A stretch of 64,000 bases of DNA from an uncultured Kordiimonas sp. (GCA_947500295.1 CANMRM010000001.1:1116001-1180000); one strand, 5' to 3'. Shown: positions 43,712-53,327, numbered from the stretch's first letter. A program made the numbers and translations. The notes: generated by a model from the sequence alone, not told the origin.

Positions 43712-46189
43712 CTATGACACCAGCAGGTCCCGCAAGGAGACTTTAAGGCTCTCGCGGCAGGCCACGTAGCCAACAAAACATACGACTATGACCATAATTG
43801 TTGTAGCGCCGGCCACCCACAAAATGTCCGGTTTGTAGGAAAGCCCGAATTGCGTTTCATAAATCATCAGCCCGGCCGCCCAGGTGCCGGCTACAGCCCC
43901 CGCTGCGGCAATCAATGCGGTTACGCCCCAATCATAGAAATTAAGCTGCAGGCAGTCTTTCCTGCGCAGCCCCATGCTCATCAGCAAACCATTTTTTTGC
44001 TGGTCATCCGCACGAAAGCCACTGACGGAGGCAGCCAGCACAAAAAGCGCCAGCAATAGGACCATGCCCGCGTAGCCGCTTGTCACTTTGGTCACAATTC
44101 CCAGCGTGGCGTCAAACCGTTCGGTAAGCTCTTTGAAAGGCGACAATGTCAGTGTCGGATATCGTTGCCAGAGTGAGGCCAGCGTGTCCCAAGCGTGTTC
44201 CGGCAACTCCATGCTACCCATATAACGGACAGGTGCTTCAATGTGGGTCCGTGCTGAAAGCGGAACCTGGAACCAGAACGTGATGGAGCCGCCACCCGGC
44301 CTGAAGCCGTGGCTGGCCACAAGCGTGAACTCATAGCTGTTGCCGCCAATCTGGTAGGTGAGGATGTCGCCGTAATCGAGTGCCATGTCTGTCATAACCT
44401 CGGGTTCTGTAGAGATCTGTTGCCAGTTCTCAGTCGCCTTGCTCCACCAGCTACCCCCCATCAGGCGATTGTTTCGGGGCACCTCATCGGTCCAGCTCAG
44501 TCTGATCGGGTTTTTCAAAACCGCGAGCGTATCGCTCGGTTTTTGCATAAAATCAGCAAGGCTTTCACCGTTGACTGCCACCAGCTGGGCGGACACAAAA
44601 GGGCGCAAGCTGCGGACGCTGCTGCCGGTTTCCTCGGCCCACTCATGGATCGCGTTTACCTGATCAGCCTGCGCTTCCGAAATCAGAAGGTTGCCGTCAT
44701 GGGTACGGTTGTAGCTTTCCATCATAGACCCAAGGTCGCGCATCAGCATCAGCGTGAACAAAAGCAACAAGCCACACAGGCCCAGCCCCATCACCTGCGC
44801 TGATTTAGCGAACAAGCGCTGACGCATGATGAAGAAAGCAAAAGGCAGGAGGCCTGACCGGCGGCGTCCCCACATGTCACCCAGCCTGATTACACCCCAG
44901 GTCAGTATCATCATCAGCACAAGGGCACCGGTGATGGCAGTCAGGGTCATACCTGTCAGCAACCAATTATCGGAATAGGCCGCTGCAAGTACGGTGACGG
45001 AAGCCAATCCCCAAAACAGTCGCTGCCAGACATACCGCCCCTCTGCGCTGCTTCGGATCAGAGAAAGCAGTGAAGAATGGCTAAGCTGAATGAAGCTGGG
45101 CACTTTCAGTACCAGCAACAGAGCACACACAAGACCAATGGTCTTTGCCGCTGCGTTGCCATGCCAGGCCATTGCAAGCCCTGGAAAATAGGATTGCAGC
45201 TCGCTGATGATTAGGCTGTATGCGATGGCGGCTAGAATTCCGGCAAAAAACACGGATGCCGCAAAACCGAGTATCCAGGAGCCAAGCGTCGTTAACATAC
45301 CGGTGCGGATGCTGGTGCCAAAGCTTGCATAAATTGCAAGGCGGTTTCGCATTTTTGAGAGCCAGCGACGATTGGTCATGTCCAGAGCCACCGCTCCCAT
45401 GAAAAACAGGATAACGGAGGCGAGACCCAGGAAATTCTCTGTGCGTCGCCAAAAACCAGCCAACGGGTGCTGTCCGCCGTACTTTTTGACGACGCTGGCG
45501 CCCGGCAGGTTTTCCGTTACCCAGGTCTCGACTTTGGCAAGAGCATCGGCGTCTGCCATTATCAGATAACGGGTCCGCCTGCGGCTGCTTTCAAAGCTGA
45601 GACCTTCAAGGCTGTCGGAATGTACCATCGCACGCAAGGCCACGCTGTGTCCTTCCATGATACGGTCAGGCTCATGAAACAAGATGGCGCCAACACGAAA
45701 AGCCTTGCCGCCTAGCTCCAAGCTGTCCCCGACGGACGCCGACAGCTTGACTGCGAGACGTGAGCCGAGCCAGATATCTCCCTTCGCAGGTCCTTGCGCG
45801 GCCGGTTGCTGGATTGCAACAGGTGCTTCGCCGACCTGCAGCATACCCTGCAATGGATAGGCGTCATCAACCTGCTTCAATTGCACACGGGCCCAGTTGT
45901 TGGCGTGGGTCAACGTGATATTTGTAAGCGTGGTTTTAGCAACACCTGATACCATGGATTTGATGCGGGTTTCATTCTGTTTGGACAGGTCTGCATGACT
46001 TTCAATCACCATGTCCGAGCCGAGCATCTGATCAAGGTTAGTGGCCAGATAGCGTTGGATCGATGCACTGGTGAGTGTGAGTGTCATCAGGAAGGCGAGA
46101 AGCGTGGTTTGGGTCGCCAAACTGATGCGGCCATCGCTCGATTTCAAGTCTTGCAAGGCGTTTTCAAATGTTAGCTTAAGCATGCTCAT
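43712..46189 (-). CDS. FtsX-like ABC transporter permease
   Basis: 825-residue permease of the FtsX/MacB/YbbP superfamily. One transmembrane helix near the N-terminus (QTTLLAFLMTLTLTSASIQ) is followed by a periplasmic domain, a cluster of helices in the middle (VILFFMGAVALDMTN and LGLCGLLLLFTLMLMRDLG), a second periplasmic domain and three C-terminal helices around MVLLLALFVLAASVSGF. It pairs with the ATPase upstream and probably extracts or exports a lipid, lipoprotein or peptide. The ATG at 46189 overlaps the ATPase stop by four bases (ATGA). The long frame reaching 46318 lies inside the ATPase gene and is not used. Confidence 0.85.
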   Translation of the reverse strand: MSMLKLTFENALQDLKSSDGRISLATQTTLLAFLMTLTLTSASIQRYLATNLDQMLGSDMVIESHADLSKQNETRIKSMVSGVAKTTLTNITLTHANNWARVQLKQVDDAYPLQGMLQVGEAPVAIQQPAAQGPAKGDIWLGSRLAVKLSASVGDSLELGGKAFRVGAILFHEPDRIMEGHSVALRAMVHSDSLEGLSFESSRRRTRYLIMADADALAKVETWVTENLPGASVVKKYGGQHPLAGFWRRTENFLGLASVILFFMGAVALDMTNRRWLSKMRNRLAIYASFGTSIRTGMLTTLGSWILGFAASVFFAGILAAIAYSLIISELQSYFPGLAMAWHGNAAAKTIGLVCALLLVLKVPSFIQLSHSSLLSLIRSSAEGRYVWQRLFWGLASVTVLAAAYSDNWLLTGMTLTAITGALVLMMILTWGVIRLGDMWGRRRSGLLPFAFFIMRQRLFAKSAQVMGLGLCGLLLLFTLMLMRDLGSMMESYNRTHDGNLLISEAQADQVNAIHEWAEETGSSVRSLRPFVSAQLVAVNGESLADFMQKPSDTLAVLKNPIRLSWTDEVPRNNRLMGGSWWSKATENWQQISTEPEVMTDMALDYGDILTYQIGGNSYEFTLVASHGFRPGGGSITFWFQVPLSARTHIEAPVRYMGSMELPEHAWDTLASLWQRYPTLTLSPFKELTERFDATLGIVTKVTSGYAGMVLLLALFVLAASVSGFRADDQQKNGLLMSMGLRRKDCLQLNFYDWGVTALIAAAGAVAGTWAAGLMIYETQFGLSYKPDILWVAGATTIMVIVVCFVGYVACRESLKVSLRDLLVS

Positions 46190-46845
46190 GCCGCTTGCTC
46201 CAGCCGACCGGCCTCGAGGTGCAGGCTGTTGTTTGCGCGAAGGGCCAACCGGTTGCTGTGTGTTACAACGACGAGCCCGGCGCCGGATTCTGCGGCACAA
46301 TCGAACATCAGTGAGCACACACCGTCTGATGTGCGCGCATCCAGATTGCCGGTGGGTTCATCCGCGAAGATAAATTTGGGCGCGGAGACAAAAGCCCTTG
46401 CTACAGCAATTCGTTGTTGCTCGCCGCCGCTCAGCTGGTGCGGCTTGTGCCGAGCCCGATCCTTCAATCCCACCTTGTCCAGCCATTCAGCGGCAACGTC
46501 GAACGCGTCACGGTTGCCCTTCAAGCGCAGTGGCAGAGCGAGGTTGCCGATAGCATCCAGTTCCGGCATCAGGTGAAACTGCTGAAAGATGAAACCTGAG
46601 TTGGACCGCATTTCAAGGGCGTCAACCACTGCACCATCAATGGTGAAAATCACCTTGCCTTTTGCGGCTGTCTCAAGCCCGGCGGCTATGGATAACAGGC
46701 TGGACTTCCCGGCGCCTGAAGGGCCAACAATCGCGAGTGTCTCGCCCGCCTGAATGGTTAGCTCCAGGTCACGAAACAATTCGATGCGCTCATGGGCCGT
46801 ATCAAAATGGTGGCTGATTTTGTTCAGCTCGATTGTGTTTTGCAT
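46186..46845 (-). CDS. ABC transporter ATP-binding protein, LolD/YbbA type
   Basis: 219-residue ATPase. Walker A is GPSGAGKSS (41-49), the Q-loop follows in GFIFQQFHLMPELDA, the signature is LSGGEQQRIAVARA, Walker B is FIFADEPTGNLD, and the H-loop is VVTHSNR. This set is typical of MacB/LolD-class ATPases that work with FtsX-like permeases. It is coupled to the permease gene by a 4-base overlap and is divergent from an OmpR-type regulator, a layout common for sensed peptide or envelope-stress exporters. Confidence 0.92.
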   Translation of the reverse strand: MQNTIELNKISHHFDTAHERIELFRDLELTIQAGETLAIVGPSGAGKSSLLSIAAGLETAAKGKVIFTIDGAVVDALEMRSNSGFIFQQFHLMPELDAIGNLALPLRLKGNRDAFDVAAEWLDKVGLKDRARHKPHQLSGGEQQRIAVARAFVSAPKFIFADEPTGNLDARTSDGVCSLMFDCAAESGAGLVVVTHSNRLALRANNSLHLEAGRLEQAA

Positions 46846-46880
46846 GGTCTGCTCCTGTCGATGAAGCGAAACCTATCGGG

Positions 46881-46959
46881 GTCAATGTCAAATGAAGGTG
46901 AAATGGACTCGCACGAAATTTGACGCCCGTTTGACATTGGTGGAGCTATGTTTTCTGAT
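46881..46959. promoter_or_regulatory. Divergent promoter/operator region of the ABC exporter and two-component system
   Basis: Two TTTGAC half-sites lie head-to-tail at 46919-46924 and 46930-46935, spaced exactly 11 bases start-to-start, as in OmpR-family operators. A similar sequence in the opposite direction (GTCAATGTCAAA, 46881-46892) faces the ABC genes. The second plus-strand half-site overlaps a -35-like TTGACA (46931-46936), with TCTGAT 17 bases further (46954-46959) as a possible -10 before the regulator ATG at 46982. Autoregulation is inferred from this layout. Confidence 0.55.
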
Positions 46960-46981
46960 CGCGAAAGAAAGAGGACTGCGC

Positions 46982-47656
46982 ATGCGCATACTGATCGTGG
47001 AAGACAATCTAGATATCCAGGCCAACATCGCCGACTATCTGGAAAACGAGCGCTATACGCTTGATTTTGCCTACAATGGCGATCAGGGGCTCGAACTTGC
47101 TTTGGCGAATACCTATGATGTGATTGTGCTTGACCTGATGCTTCCGGGTCGTGACGGCCTAGATGTTTGCGCAGCCTATAGGCGTGCTGCGGGTTTGCAG
47201 GCCCCCATCATCATGCTGACTGCCCGTGATACGATAGATGACAAAGAAGCAGGCTTCTCCGCAGGTGCCGATGACTATCTGGTAAAGCCTTTTTCGCTTC
47301 GGGAGTTAAAGGTGCGCATCGAAGCGCTGGCGCGCCGACCCAAAGCGCGCGTGCGTCAGGCTCTTTCTTTTGCAGGCCTTACCCTTGACCCATCGTCTTT
47401 CAAGGTGACGCTGAACGGACAAGAGGCGGTTCTCCTGGAAAAAGAGGCCAAAATCCTGGCGCTTCTTCTGGAATCTGCACCGGAAATTGTAACTGGAGCC
47501 AACATCAGTTACGCCCTGTGGGCCGATGAGCCACCCGATTCAGGTGCGTTGCGAACACATATCTACAATCTAAGAAAGGCGCTGGGGGCTCTTGGCGCAC
47601 CAAAGCTGCTCCGAACCGTGCGCGGTCAGGGCTATGCGCTCGGAGAAGGAGCATGA
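46982..47656 (+). CDS. OmpR/PhoB family response regulator
   Basis: 224 residues. The receiver domain shows acidic residues E7-D8, phospho-acceptor D51 in VIVLDLMLPGRDG, the switch threonine in MLTARD and lysine in YLVKPF. The winged-helix output domain occupies about 130-224 (NGQEAVLLEKEAKILALLLE, ALRTHIYNLRKALGA, VRGQGYALG). The ATG at 46982 begins the receiver (MRILIVEDN) and has AAGAGG upstream; the frame extends 30 codons further without purpose. The stop overlaps the kinase start by four bases. It probably controls the divergent ABC exporter through the repeats at 46881-46959. Confidence 0.93.
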   Translation: MRILIVEDNLDIQANIADYLENERYTLDFAYNGDQGLELALANTYDVIVLDLMLPGRDGLDVCAAYRRAAGLQAPIIMLTARDTIDDKEAGFSAGADDYLVKPFSLRELKVRIEALARRPKARVRQALSFAGLTLDPSSFKVTLNGQEAVLLEKEAKILALLLESAPEIVTGANISYALWADEPPDSGALRTHIYNLRKALGALGAPKLLRTVRGQGYALGEGA

Positions 47657-48876
47657 CCAAACAATCGCGCCGTGTAAGAAACATGCTAATGCGCACTTTC
47701 CTGAGTGCGATGATCACCAGCTTTTCCATATTCGTCCTGATTGTTGTGGTTTTCGCCTTCTCGCTGGAAGACGAGATTTTCGAGTTGCAGGTGCGCGATG
47801 CAGTCGAGAGATTCGTCGCCGAAAACCCGGCCCCTCAAGAAAGTCAGGGCACGCTGACAAGCCTCGATATGGATTATTATGTCGACACTGACACCATGCC
47901 GCTCTGGTTACAGGCGGAGATTGACCCCAGTTTCAGGGACCGGCCGTTTGAGGTTTTTGGCGAGGAAAATGGGCATTTTCACGCTTATGTGCATACGCTT
48001 GAAGACGGACGGAGCCTTTATATTCTGTTCAATGCACGACGCTTTATCCGCTCCACTCCGCAGATCAAGGGCTTTTTGCTGGTCATTAGCTCCCTGGCGG
48101 GGCTGATGCTTCTGGCGTCGTTTTTCTTTCTTGCACGGATGAGCCGCAGGGTATCAGGGCCGCTTGAGCATATGGTGGGCGTTCTGGCAGATGGTGAAAG
48201 CGTAAAAGGCCGCCTTGATGTGCCGGCCAAGGCACCGAAGGAACTGCATGCGCTGGCCCATGCGATTGAGGAGCGGGACGCGCGCATCCAATTGCTGATC
48301 GAACGGGAACGACAGTTCAACAGAGATGCGAGCCATGAGCTGCGGACGCCTTTGGCGGTCGCTTTCGGTGCTGCCGAAGTGCTGAATGAAAAGGAAGGTG
48401 GCAGCCGCGCTTTGACACGGCTGATGTCCGCGATCAAGGACATGCAGCAGCTGACCGAGGGAATCCTGTGGTTGGGACGTGAGCCCGGCAAGATGCAGCA
48501 ATGCGACATTAGCGCCGTCTGCACCGAGAGTGTCCGCGCCTATCGTCACCTTGTGGGCGACAGGGAACTAACGGTTCACGTGGATGGTTTGTCTGGCACG
48601 CAGATGCCTGTTCCTGAGCCGGTCGCGCACGTGATGATTGGCAATATCTTGAGGAACGCAATTGCCTACACGGAACGCGGTGACGTTACAGTAATTGTGG
48701 GTGAACATAATGTCAGCATCCGTGATACGGGCGCTGGTTTTGGCGAGGTCGACATCTCGCGCGAAGGGTTCGGTGTGGGCCTGACGCTGGTCAAGCGCCT
48801 GTGCGACCATTTTGCCGTGCATTTTGACCTGGCTGCACGACCTGAAGGCGGCAGCATCGCTACTTTATCCTGGTGA
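47653..48876 (+). CDS. Sensor histidine kinase of the adjacent two-component system
   Basis: 407 residues with transmembrane helices at about 18-37 and 140-162 enclosing a small periplasmic sensor of about 100 residues. A HAMP segment follows (RMSRRVSGPLEHMVGVLADG), then HisKA with H228 in NRDASHELRTPLAV. The HATPase domain has the N-box IGNILRNAIAYT and G1/G2 motifs IRDTGAGFG and GFGVGLTLVKRL. It is coupled to the response regulator by an ATGA overlap. The signal is unknown; an exported peptide or envelope stress would fit the neighbouring FtsX/LolD-type transporter. Confidence 0.92.
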   Translation: MTKQSRRVRNMLMRTFLSAMITSFSIFVLIVVVFAFSLEDEIFELQVRDAVERFVAENPAPQESQGTLTSLDMDYYVDTDTMPLWLQAEIDPSFRDRPFEVFGEENGHFHAYVHTLEDGRSLYILFNARRFIRSTPQIKGFLLVISSLAGLMLLASFFFLARMSRRVSGPLEHMVGVLADGESVKGRLDVPAKAPKELHALAHAIEERDARIQLLIERERQFNRDASHELRTPLAVAFGAAEVLNEKEGGSRALTRLMSAIKDMQQLTEGILWLGREPGKMQQCDISAVCTESVRAYRHLVGDRELTVHVDGLSGTQMPVPEPVAHVMIGNILRNAIAYTERGDVTVIVGEHNVSIRDTGAGFGEVDISREGFGVGLTLVKRLCDHFAVHFDLAARPEGGSIATLSW

Positions 48877-48920
48877 CGGTGCGTTTGGCGGTGTTAAATT
48901 TTCACTTCCAGCTGGCATGG

Positions 48921-49418
48921 TTACCGCTCCGAAAGACTAACCTCGCCTGTTGTTCGGATGCATTGTTGATATTCCGTTCGTTTGCCAATGACGGGGTAGG
49001 CGTCATAATCTAGATAGACGCCGTTCCCGCTCATGCTCTGGTATTTGCCGGTTCCGGAAACAACCTGCCAAATCAGTGTTGGGCCCCTGCGGCTTTGGTC
49101 AACGATGTATTTGTCCCCTTCAGGGTCGGTATATTGGCAGGCGCCTTTGCCCAGCTCGATTTCCCCGGACTTGATAACGATAAACCCCATGCATTCGCCG
49201 GACATGCGCTGCATGCTTTTCGGACCTCTTTCAAGCTGCCGGGTGCCCCGCATATGATAGGTTGCAGTTGCATACGCCCTGCTGTGATCCATGATCTCCA
49301 GCGTGCCGGCAAAACAGTCATTTGCGTCTATCTCAGTCTCAAGGGCCATTGCTTGCAAGGACCCACATGCCGCCAGCAGACCTGCGCAGGTATGTATCAG
49401 AGTTTTCGCAGCTTGCAT
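48921..49418 (-). CDS. Exported protein of unknown function
   Basis: 165 residues, not recognised. A signal peptide (LIHTCAGLLAACGSLQAMA) is followed by a small beta-rich domain. It includes the Gly/Ser-patterned segment VSGTGKYQSMSGNGVYLDYD, which recalls small beta-barrel or lipocalin-like folds, and three Cys residues in the mature part. The ATG at 49418 has GGGAGAGCGAG just upstream; the frame runs to 49496. It is convergent with the kinase gene and has its own transcription start. No function is assigned. Confidence 0.6.
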   Translation of the reverse strand: MQAAKTLIHTCAGLLAACGSLQAMALETEIDANDCFAGTLEIMDHSRAYATATYHMRGTRQLERGPKSMQRMSGECMGFIVIKSGEIELGKGACQYTDPEGDKYIVDQSRRGPTLIWQVVSGTGKYQSMSGNGVYLDYDAYPVIGKRTEYQQCIRTTGEVSLSER

Positions 49419-49598
49419 CTCGCTCTCCCGGCCACTCCAGAGGTAAATTGGACGTCCATACTGTGATTGGGAGTGAAGTGAAACAATTACTCTCAAGGTA
49501 ATTAAACCTATGTACTATAGAATGCGCGCATGGCCGGGGGCATTGTGGGACCGCGTTGACGGCCAATGTGTTGACAGTGCGGCAAGTGGGAGAGGGAC

Positions 49599-50423
49599 AT
49601 GGCTATAACAACACTGCACAATAACGCTGAGACATCTGCTGGCGGTATTCTGAGATCTTGGCGGCAGGCACGGCGCCTCAGCCAAATGAGTCTTGCAGGC
49701 ATGGCAAACATTTCCACCAGGCATCTCAGTTTTGTGGAAACCGGTCGCTCCAATGCCAGTGCCCAAACGCTGATAGCGCTTGCGCAGTCGCTCAGTATGC
49801 CGCTCGAAGACTGCAACAAACTGCTTCTGGCGGGCGGATACGCACCCAAGTTTAACGAAGCAGGTATTCAGGATGCCGACATGGCGCACGTTCGTCACCT
49901 GATAGAGCTCATTTTGGCAAGTCATGAGCCATTTCCTGCCTTTGTTGTGGATAAAAACTGGAAAATCCTTTTTTCAAATCGCAGTCATGACGTTCTGTTT
50001 GAAAAGCTCCTGAGCAAAGACTCGCTTGAAGCCATCAACAGCTCGAATCTCATGCGCATTTTTTTCCACCCCAAAGGTTTTCGGACCCACATCGCCAATT
50101 GGCCAGATGTTTCCAGATACTTTACGGAGGCGCTTAGGTATGAAGCGGCAATTGCCCCGCCCGGTTCTGACGCCGTCGAACTTCTGGGCGATGTAGAGCG
50201 ATGGAACCGCGAAGGGCCACAGAAGAGACGGCAAACGCCAATATCTGTTCAAAACATAGCGTTGCCCATTAAGTTCAAATTTGGAAACAGTGTTATTGGT
50301 CTTATTCCCACTGCCCTGAGTTTCACGTCACCCATGGCAGTTGCGCTTCAAAACTTGAGGCTTGAAACCTTTTATCCGGCTGATGCAGCGTCGGAAAAAG
50401 AGCTCCGGTTGCTTTTGGCGTAA
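49599..50423 (+). CDS. XRE family helix-turn-helix regulator with MmyB-like ligand domain
   Basis: 274 residues. The HTH domain (about 15-75) reads ILRSWRQARRLSQMSLAGMANISTRHLSFVETGRSNAS, with the recognition helix around TRHLSFVE. The C-terminal domain of about 170 residues starts FPAFVVDKNWKILFSN and resembles the MmyB-like PAS-type ligand domain that in related regulators binds fatty acyl compounds. The gene stands upstream of a cupin gene transcribed in the opposite direction. Its target is unknown. The ATG has GAGAGGGAC upstream. Confidence 0.85.
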   Translation: MAITTLHNNAETSAGGILRSWRQARRLSQMSLAGMANISTRHLSFVETGRSNASAQTLIALAQSLSMPLEDCNKLLLAGGYAPKFNEAGIQDADMAHVRHLIELILASHEPFPAFVVDKNWKILFSNRSHDVLFEKLLSKDSLEAINSSNLMRIFFHPKGFRTHIANWPDVSRYFTEALRYEAAIAPPGSDAVELLGDVERWNREGPQKRRQTPISVQNIALPIKFKFGNSVIGLIPTALSFTSPMAVALQNLRLETFYPADAASEKELRLLLA

Positions 50424-50438
50424 ATCAACCAAACCATG

Positions 50439-50846
50439 CTAGGGGACGGGTTGCGGTCCCAGCAAGGCTGTTAATCCTTCTTCGCTGCCGTAACAGGTGA
50501 ATGTTTTTCTGGCCGTTGAGTTTGTCCTCCATAGCCCGCAAAAACCCATTGGGATGACAAACGAGTCACCTGCGGTAAAGGACTGTTCGCTGCCGTCAGA
50601 GGCGATGAGTGTGACAGACCCGGAGTGAAGGTGGCAAAATTCGTGAACCGGATAGTCGTTGATGGGTAGGTCACCCCTCTCACCCTGCCAGACACCAACT
50701 GCAAACAGGCCCGTGCTTTCACGATAGAGCACTTGACCCGCTTCGCGTGGGACGACGACGTCATGGTCGGGATTTGTGCGGACTATAACCTGTAATTCGG
50801 TGCTGGCAGGGATAGCGGCGACCGAGTGGCGGCTACGTATTTCCAT
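50439..50846 (-). CDS. Cupin domain protein
   Basis: 135-residue single-domain cupin. The first conserved motif is in WQGERGDLPINDYPVHEFCHLHSGSVTLI and the second in FTAGDSFVIPMGFCGLWRT. The typical two-histidine metal set is only partly visible (the motif retains H in HEFCHLHSG). The domain resembles the EutQ/ureidoglycine-cupin (DUF861) group. A catalytic or regulatory role cannot be decided. It is convergent with the XRE gene, with only 15 bases between their stops. Confidence 0.75.
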   Translation of the reverse strand: MEIRSRHSVAAIPASTELQVIVRTNPDHDVVVPREAGQVLYRESTGLFAVGVWQGERGDLPINDYPVHEFCHLHSGSVTLIASDGSEQSFTAGDSFVIPMGFCGLWRTNSTARKTFTCYGSEEGLTALLGPQPVP

Positions 50847-50977
50847 TTTCCATTTCCCATGATTGCTATGCTCGGAAAACAGTCTGCATTTTGATGGTCA
50901 TACGTCGATTACCAGCGACGTAATTGTTCTGCGATCGATTGTTTCTAGAATCCGTGAGGATACACGGAGTGACTGGA

Positions 50978-51586
50978 ATGAATTATCGTGTTTTGCCGCA
51001 GGGAGTATTGAGACCTGCCGGTTTGAAGAACCTCACAACGGCATCTTTGGTCCTGGGCGCGATTTCTTTCGCGTCTACGGCCAGTGAGGCTGATCCTGTT
51101 ACCTGCGCTTTGCAGTCAAAATTTGATCAAAAAGAGGTAGGCGAGGCGACAGGCAATATCGAAAAAATGCGCGCTTTATTTGCCGCCATCAACGAAAACC
51201 GCTTGGCGGAGATTATTCCTTGCGTTGCTGCACCCAATTTTGAACGGCATGACCTAACGGGAGCGATACCCGGGGTGAAGGGACAACAGGGTGCCCTAAA
51301 CTTCATTGGCGATCTCAAATCCGCATTTCCGGATTTGCGCCTGGAAATTGCAGATATTTTTTCCGCGGATGAAAAAGTCGTCGTCAGGTTTGCTGCCAGC
51401 GGCACCCATTTGGGCACCTACCTGGGGCATGAGCCGACAGGCAAACGGATAAAGGTGCACAATATCAATATCTACCGGTTTGACGGTGGTCGGGTTGTTG
51501 AAACCTGGCAGCTGACCGATGGTGTCGGCTTGCTTCGTCAGCTTGGCATTATGGAGCGCTCACTTCTTGACAACAGAGTGCGCTGA
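50978..51586 (+). CDS. Exported SnoaL-like polyketide cyclase/ester cyclase family protein
   Basis: 202 residues, with an N-terminal export segment (LTTASLVLGAISFASTASEA). The SnoaL-like fold follows from about 55: MRALFAAINENRLAEIIPCV, VKGQQGALNFIGDLKSAFPDLRL, FAASGTHLGTYLGHEPTGKR and YRFDGGRVVETWQLTDGVG, which is the standard pattern of ester cyclases. Many members have unknown substrates. The ATG at 50978 has GGAG nine bases upstream; the ATG at 50924 lacks one. It is followed at about 115 bases by a peptidase-like hydrolase on the same strand. Confidence 0.8.
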   Translation: MNYRVLPQGVLRPAGLKNLTTASLVLGAISFASTASEADPVTCALQSKFDQKEVGEATGNIEKMRALFAAINENRLAEIIPCVAAPNFERHDLTGAIPGVKGQQGALNFIGDLKSAFPDLRLEIADIFSADEKVVVRFAASGTHLGTYLGHEPTGKRIKVHNINIYRFDGGRVVETWQLTDGVGLLRQLGIMERSLLDNRVR

Positions 51587-51700
51587 AATCTGGTTGATTA
51601 CCAACAAGGTAATTTCCGGACCGATTTGCGTGACTTAGGCTCGACGTAGCCTTCCTGACCCACTGGTTAGAAAGGGCCGCACTTGGGAAAGTCTGGAAAC

Positions 51701-53158
51701 ATGAAAATCTCTGCTTCGGCATTCAAGATATTCTTTGCAATCATGACGTGGGGCAGCACCGTCAACGCTCAGGAGATTGCGACAAAAACGACACCTGGTG
51801 GCAGTGCTCTGTCTCCTATCGATTGCCGGTCTGACATTGCTGAAATCGGTGCATCCTGTCTTTTGTTATTGGTGCCTGAGAATTATGAGGCGCCTGACAG
51901 AAGACACATTGAAATTTCACTTGCAGTTTTGAAGTCCAAATCGACAGCTTCTCCTGTTTCCGGTAATGCAGTTTTTTTCTCAACAGGCGGCCCAGGGCTT
52001 AGCGCCATCGAAGCGCTGCCTGGTATCTCGGCACGCCTTGCCAACATTCGAGATAGTTATGATCTGGTTTTTATTGATCAGCGGGGTGCCGGGGGCTCCA
52101 ACCCGTTGCCGTGCCCTGTTGTTGAACCGGGCCATGAAACGCAGGCGATTGGATCGTCGGCCCTGGAGACAAGCGACTATGCTGCCTGCTTTGCCAAGTT
52201 GTCGGAGCGTGCTGACCTGTCACAATATACCACCAGCGCTGCAGCGAAAGACATGGAGCAGGTTCGTCGTGCACTGGGGTATGAGCAGATTGATCTATTG
52301 GCGACGTCTTATGGCACGGCTTTGTCACTAGAGTATATTCGACAGTATGAACCATCCGTTCGGTCCGCCTTTTTGTTTAGTGCGACGGGTCCCGGTGCAG
52401 ATTTGACTTCCAGTTTTGCTATAGACGCGCAGGCGGCGCTTGAAAGCTTGTTTGCTGATTGCAAAGTCGATCAAAAATGTAATACGGCCTATCCGCAGCT
52501 GAGGAAAAAATTCAATATTTTTGTACAGCGACTCAAGTCAATAGGCGGCGAAAACAACGATGCTTACTCACACATGGTGAGGCAGGTATCCCAGGCTCTT
52601 TATGACACCCGGTTGGCCGCCTATCTGCCTTTCGTTATTTCGGAGGGAGCCAGCGGCAGCAACAATCCATTTGCATCAATAGGGGCAGGACTGTCAGTGG
52701 GTGCAACAAATGGTTACTGGGAAGGGCTTCGCGTAACCGCCATGTGCGCGGAGGAGTTTCCTTTCACTGAAGCAATGAGCAACCGTGCGACACGCAGCCA
52801 TTCTTTTTTAGGTGATGCCAATCTGAAGTCAGGACAGAGGATCTGTTCAGTCTGGCCGGTAGACAAAGTTTCTGACGACTTTATTGCACCCGTCTCTGCT
52901 GATACGCCGGTTTTGATGGTCAATGGCGACCTTGACCCGGTGACTTCACCCCTTCGAGCCTATGAAGCCGCCGTTTCCCTCACTAACGCCAAGGTGGTTG
53001 TCGCCCGAAATATGGCCCATTTTACCGGTCCTGCCGGCGCGTGCATCATTGCCATGTTCGAGGAGTTTTTGACCAAGGCAGACCCTCATGACGTGGATTT
53101 CTCCTGTACCCGAACCATCCGGAGACCTGACTTTTATGTCGCTCCGGGGGCCGGATAA
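51701..53158 (+). CDS. Exported alpha/beta hydrolase, tripeptidyl aminopeptidase/S33-like
   Basis: 485 residues with a signal peptide ending VNAQ. The nucleophile is S203 in LLATSYGTAL, the oxyanion region is FFSTGGPGLSAIE, and DLVFIDQRGAGGSNPLPCP follows. The C-terminal TAP-like domain contains TPVLMVNGDLDPVTSP (catalytic Asp) and NMAHFTGP (catalytic His). Five or more cysteines in the mature part suggest disulfides. It is expected to release residues or dipeptides from peptide N-termini in the periplasm, or act as an esterase. The ATG at 51701 was chosen; a TTG at 51683 is an alternative. It shows the same serine-hydrolase theme as the next genes. Confidence 0.82.
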   Translation: MKISASAFKIFFAIMTWGSTVNAQEIATKTTPGGSALSPIDCRSDIAEIGASCLLLLVPENYEAPDRRHIEISLAVLKSKSTASPVSGNAVFFSTGGPGLSAIEALPGISARLANIRDSYDLVFIDQRGAGGSNPLPCPVVEPGHETQAIGSSALETSDYAACFAKLSERADLSQYTTSAAAKDMEQVRRALGYEQIDLLATSYGTALSLEYIRQYEPSVRSAFLFSATGPGADLTSSFAIDAQAALESLFADCKVDQKCNTAYPQLRKKFNIFVQRLKSIGGENNDAYSHMVRQVSQALYDTRLAAYLPFVISEGASGSNNPFASIGAGLSVGATNGYWEGLRVTAMCAEEFPFTEAMSNRATRSHSFLGDANLKSGQRICSVWPVDKVSDDFIAPVSADTPVLMVNGDLDPVTSPLRAYEAAVSLTNAKVVVARNMAHFTGPAGACIIAMFEEFLTKADPHDVDFSCTRTIRRPDFYVAPGAG

Positions 53159-53327
53159 AAGGACATTTCCTGTTCCTGTTACGTGTCAGGTAATCGACAC
53201 CTGTATGCGCACTTGAGAACATTCAGAAAAACCAACATGGACAGAGGATTGCAGATTGTTTCGTGGTCTTGTTTGGGGCCGGTCACACGTCTGCGATCGC
53301 GGTAATGGGTATGGATTGGACAGAGCG

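Noticed and set aside
51683-51700. TTG at 51683 as the hydrolase start
   Set aside because: ATG 51701 begins the signal peptide directly and is the simpler choice; the TTG adds only six residues.
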